Made by a program: the position numbers and the translations under genes. DNA of 64,000 nt from Yersinia aleksiciae (GTDB lineage: Bacteria > Pseudomonadota > Gammaproteobacteria > Enterobacterales > Enterobacteriaceae). The stretch covers positions 827,179 to 891,178 of the forward strand of contig NZ_CP011975.1 in NCBI RefSeq assembly GCF_001047675.1, given 5' to 3'. The first letter of the stretch is position 1, and the number at the start of each line of letters is the position of its first letter. Below the pieces are notes generated by a model that saw only the letters and a program-made list of their open reading frames with translations, did no database searches and was not told the DNA's origin. Of the stretch, positions 61,423-64,000 are shown one piece after another.

Positions 61423-62160
61423 ATTAAGACAAGAGATGTTTCAATTATTTCCTCCTCAAACCTGAGTTTTATCTAAGCATTTAATATGTTTCATCAAAAT
61501 AAAATATTACCAAAGCACTGCAAACCAAATGCATTGAGTGATTTATATTTATTTGTATTTTTATCTTAAAATTTAACACCCAGTTTTAGAAAAAAATTTC
61601 CTGATATCATTGCTCTCTTCGTTTTAGCAAAAAATTATTGAGATCTTTTTTGAAAACATCTTTATCTTATGAGCTAAAGCTTATGGTGCTGTCGCACGGC
61701 TACGCCCCAACGATGATATCAAAATTTTTTCTTCACTCGGTGAAGTAGTTTGCATCTATTTCAATGCTAAATATGAAGGTAAATGAAACAACAGTGAAGA
61801 AATAGTATTATTATCAATAAAAGATTACTCTTAATCCCATATATCGGAAAAATATCAATTGATAGCAGCGCTTTGTGATTGTCATTAACAATCACTCTGC
61901 TGTGAGGAGCTTGCCTCCGATAATGATGGATTTATCCATAAAAAATCGCGGCGTAGCCGCTAGTGCAATAACACGGAAAAACAAATTAACAGAACGTTAT
62001 CGGGTGCTATTTTACTCGGCACTCGATAAATAAAAAGAAAAGCCCGTCATCTGTTATAAAAATCTAGGGCGAACGCCAAATCCTCTTATCTCTTATATTT
62101 CTTATACTTCTTAAGGGGGAATAACTCATTTAGTAACAATAAGTTAGAAGTCTACTTTCT

Positions 62161-62242
62161 TCGTTATTGTAGATCTTTCTTCACGATTGTAGATTTTTAT
62201 TCGTGATTGATGGTGATTACTTCATTATTGATGGTATTTACT
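62161..62242 (+). repeat. Four iteron-like direct repeats upstream of the rep gene
   Basis: Units start at 62161, 62181, 62201 and 62222 and are 20, 20, 21 and 21 bases long. They share tCrtgATTGtaGat followed by a T-rich end, and a partial fifth begins at 62243. A period of two helical turns about 100 bases upstream of a replication-protein gene is the mark of iterons bound by a Rep protein. Confidence 0.7.
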
Positions 62243-62344
62243 TCATTACTCCTATAAAAAATGAAGATAAAACTTCAAACTATATTTGACATTTCTGTTA
62301 AAAATATTATATAGATTAAAACATAATAATAAAAAGGAGTATTT

Positions 62345-62851
62345 ATGGCTGGAAAAACATTTAACCAAAACCCATTTATTTTCGAAGATGATATTGAAAT
62401 AGAAACCAGAGGCCGAAAAAGAACCGTGGCACGTGGAGAGAAGTTTCAAACACCCGAAGGTGATAAATATGAAAAAGTCATCCACTCGATACAAGAAGTG
62501 GATAAAGCCAAGTTCGTAAAAATATTCATATCACGAGTCCGGGTTTTATTTGATCTAACCCTTACCGGCAACAAGCTTTTTTATATTTTTATGTTCGTGA
62601 TGTCTGACGTCATTGGTAAAGATGAAGTCTATATGAACTTTGAAAAAGCAAAAGACATTGCAGCTCAATGTGACTTTAATTTATCTAACCCTGTTTACTA
62701 TAGGGGCATCAAAGAACTTATTGATAAAAAGATCATCGCACAAAGTAAATCAAAATATATCTATTACATTAATCCTGCGGTTCTTTTTAATGGTGATAGA
62801 GCCAAGTTTATTGAAGAGATTAGAGTCAAGGAAGAAAAAAAGCTAAAGTAA
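62345..62851 (+). CDS. Winged-helix plasmid replication protein
   Basis: The 168-aa protein has a charged N-terminal arm followed by a helical and winged-helix region: LFDLTLTGNKLFYIFMFVMSD, then YYRGIKELIDKKIIAQSKSKYIYYINPAVLFNGDRAKF. The last segment is the wing and tail seen in RepL/RepA-type plasmid initiators. AAAGGAG precedes the ATG. Iteron-like repeats lie directly upstream. It may initiate replication of the excised element or regulate it. Confidence 0.7.
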   Translation: MAGKTFNQNPFIFEDDIEIETRGRKRTVARGEKFQTPEGDKYEKVIHSIQEVDKAKFVKIFISRVRVLFDLTLTGNKLFYIFMFVMSDVIGKDEVYMNFEKAKDIAAQCDFNLSNPVYYRGIKELIDKKIIAQSKSKYIYYINPAVLFNGDRAKFIEEIRVKEEKKLK

Positions 62852-62927
62852 CATATAATACAACACTAAGATAAACCGTAGATTATCTATCCCGGCCTCG
62901 TTAGAGGCCAGATATCAATCATAATGG

Positions 62928-63242
62928 TTAGACTAACCCTTCACTTATTTTTTCTTTCAGGATAACACCGAGCTTCTCTATGACTTGGTCTAAATCTACC
63001 TCATCAAGGTTTTCATTATATCCATAGGTCTCAACCATATTTTCAAAGTTATTGAATATATACATAACGATATTGTTTATCAGAAGCTTCAATAAAACAT
63101 CGTTGCTTAATGAATCAGTTCTATTACCATTATAATAGCTGCTGATTTCATCAATACTTTCCTGACATGCTATTAAGGATACTGCATAGAAGAAAAATGA
63201 ATCTTTATTTTTAAAATCTTTGACAGTTAATCTATTTTTCAT
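62928..63242 (-). CDS. Hypothetical protein, paralogue of the 63376 gene
   Basis: This 104-aa, acidic, helical protein shares with the gene at 63376 the order F-N-(x)4-FFY-(x)2-S at the start and NF-(x)3-V-(x)2-YG-(x)2-E-L-(x)2-VD at the end. The family is unknown. AGGTG precedes the ATG. Confidence 0.65.
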   Translation of the reverse strand: MKNRLTVKDFKNKDSFFFYAVSLIACQESIDEISSYYNGNRTDSLSNDVLLKLLINNIVMYIFNNFENMVETYGYNENLDEVDLDQVIEKLGVILKEKISEGLV

Positions 63243-63375
63243 TTAACACCTCATTATATTTAGTTCAAATTGATGGCGTAGTTCTATCAACCCCTTTCGG
63301 GGCTAAATAAGCATTGCTGGTATTTTTATTAACTTACGATATGCGTTAATATAGAATGAATATTCCTATTGAAAA

Positions 63376-63675
63376 TCAGTGCTCGTTTATTTCTAATGCC
63401 TCTGTGTGAGATTCAAACAATGCTCTTTTCACTACTTTGAAATCAACATCTGCTAGTTTTTCATCTGCGCCATAACGTTTGACATAGTGATTAAAGTTTT
63501 TCTCTATGAGACTTATTATTTCTGAAAAGAATGAATCCATAAATGGAATATTCATTGCTCGATCACAGAATACACTATAACTTTCTTCTGTATCACTGAC
63601 CGCCTCTACATAAATCTTCATTGATAACACATAAAAAAACTCTGTTTCTGTATTTTCAAAAGTTTTAATCTTCAT
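63376..63675 (-). CDS. Hypothetical protein, paralogue of the 62928 gene
   Basis: This 99-aa acidic protein is a diverged tandem copy of the 62928 gene, with FENTETEFFYVLSMK at the start and NFNHYVKRYGADEKLADVDF near the end. The ATG at 63675 is chosen because AAGGTG lies 6 bases upstream. The GTG at 63684 overlaps that site. It lies between the AlpA gene and its paralogue on the same strand. Confidence 0.65.
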   Translation of the reverse strand: MKIKTFENTETEFFYVLSMKIYVEAVSDTEESYSVFCDRAMNIPFMDSFFSEIISLIEKNFNHYVKRYGADEKLADVDFKVVKRALFESHTEALEINEH

Positions 63676-63763
63676 ATTTATCACCTTATTTTAGTTAAAA
63701 GAATTCCATACAGTTTTCATCTGTATTTTTATAACGATATTTTTATTTTACGATATTTAAATA

Positions 63764-63967
63764 TCAGGCCGATTTATTTCGGGATAAATCAATCATCTGA
63801 TCAATCCATTCATCTATTTCACTCTCGACAAATGCTATTGCACGCTCACCAAGCTTTATAGGTTCAGGGAAACGATCTTGACTAATAAGTTTATAGATCC
63901 AAGCTTTGCAAAGACCCGTTCTTTTCAGTACTTCAGGTAAACGGATAAATCTTTTTCTTTCTGTCAT
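63764..63967 (-). CDS. AlpA-family transcriptional regulator
   Basis: The 67-aa excisionase-like MerR-type helix-turn-helix reads RLPEVLKRTGLCKAWIYKLI, followed by FPEPIKLGERAIAFVESEIDEWI. AlpA proteins act as activators of integrase/excision in P4- and CP4-57-like elements. The ATG at 63967 follows GGAG at good spacing. The ATG at 63979 overlaps it. It is probably a regulator of the island and its integrase. Confidence 0.88.
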   Translation of the reverse strand: MTERKRFIRLPEVLKRTGLCKAWIYKLISQDRFPEPIKLGERAIAFVESEIDEWIDQMIDLSRNKSA

Positions 63968-64000
63968 ACATTTCTCCATTGTTGTTTTGATGGAGGTAGT

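Larger units (their letters stand above)
60921..62344. other. 1.4-kb non-coding region with origin-like features
   Basis: No gene is supported. It contains the inverted-repeat cluster (61068-61219), hairpins at 61298-61316 and 61400-61422, a GC-rich hairpin GCGGC-GTA-GCCGC near 61950, a near-match to a DnaA box (TTATCCATA, 61932-61940) and the iteron-like repeats (62161-62242) next to the replication protein gene. This fits a plasmid-type replication origin. Confidence 0.6.

Noticed and set aside
62161..62242. The iteron-like repeats as a possible CRISPR array
   Set aside because: The period is only 20-21 bases with no spacers, and no cas genes are present.
45971..64000. A second copy of the ssrA 3' end marking the right border of the island
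   Set aside because: No copy of the CCCCCCAGCTCCACCA-type sequence was found by reading to 64000, so the border must lie outside the window.

Overview
The window is enterobacterial chromosome, most probably Yersinia. The evidence is the conserved order glrK-qseG-glrR / glmY / purL / mltF / tadA, then murPQR, acpS-pdxJ-recO-era-rnc-lepB-lepA, rseCBA-rpoE, nadB, srmB, grcA, ung, grpE, nadK-recN, bamE, rnfH-ratA, smpB-ssrA, together with a tmRNA tag that reads ANDSQYESAALAA. From memory that tag is the Yersinia form rather than the ANDENYALAA of E. coli. The species cannot be fixed from the window.

Positions 1-45970 are core genome. It opens with the end of a yhfZ-yhfY-yhfX operon that lacks the downstream genes found in E. 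coli. Next comes a minus-strand block: the GlrK/GlrR two-component system with the lipoprotein QseG, a glutamine-dependent NAD synthetase and PII (glnB). Upstream lies the GlmY small RNA gene with a complete regulatory region: overlapping sigma54 and sigma70 promoter elements, one IHF site and three perfect TGTC-N10-GACA GlrR sites. The rest is purine synthesis (purL with a PurR operator), cell-wall recycling (mltF, murPQ with the divergent regulator murR), the acpS-to-lepA operon with an RNA structure ahead of rnc, the envelope-stress operon rpoE-rseABC with a sigmaE promoter, and stress/repair genes including grpE (sigma32 promoter) and recN (two LexA boxes).

Positions 45971-64000 are an AT-rich genomic island inserted at the 3' end of ssrA. 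It begins with a P4-type tyrosine integrase, followed by the C-terminal fossil of a second integrase. The right end is outside the window. Its cargo includes a tightly packed three-gene operon (an NA37/YejK-like protein, a PD-(D/E)XK-type nuclease candidate and a partner resembling GapS4b), which I regard as the best candidate for a new defence system. Other cargo is an orphan PilV-like prepilin, two small TraD/MobC-like mobilisation genes, and a second same-strand cluster (GIY-YIG nuclease, DUF2971 protein, a 54-aa membrane peptide and a PD-(D/E)XK-like protein).

The distal part of the island looks like an integrated mobilisable plasmid. It has a MobQ-type relaxase gene with an oriT-like hairpin just upstream, two lipoproteins, a dense cluster of inverted repeats, four 20-21 bp iteron-like repeats, a winged-helix replication protein, two diverged tandem paralogues and an AlpA-type regulator.
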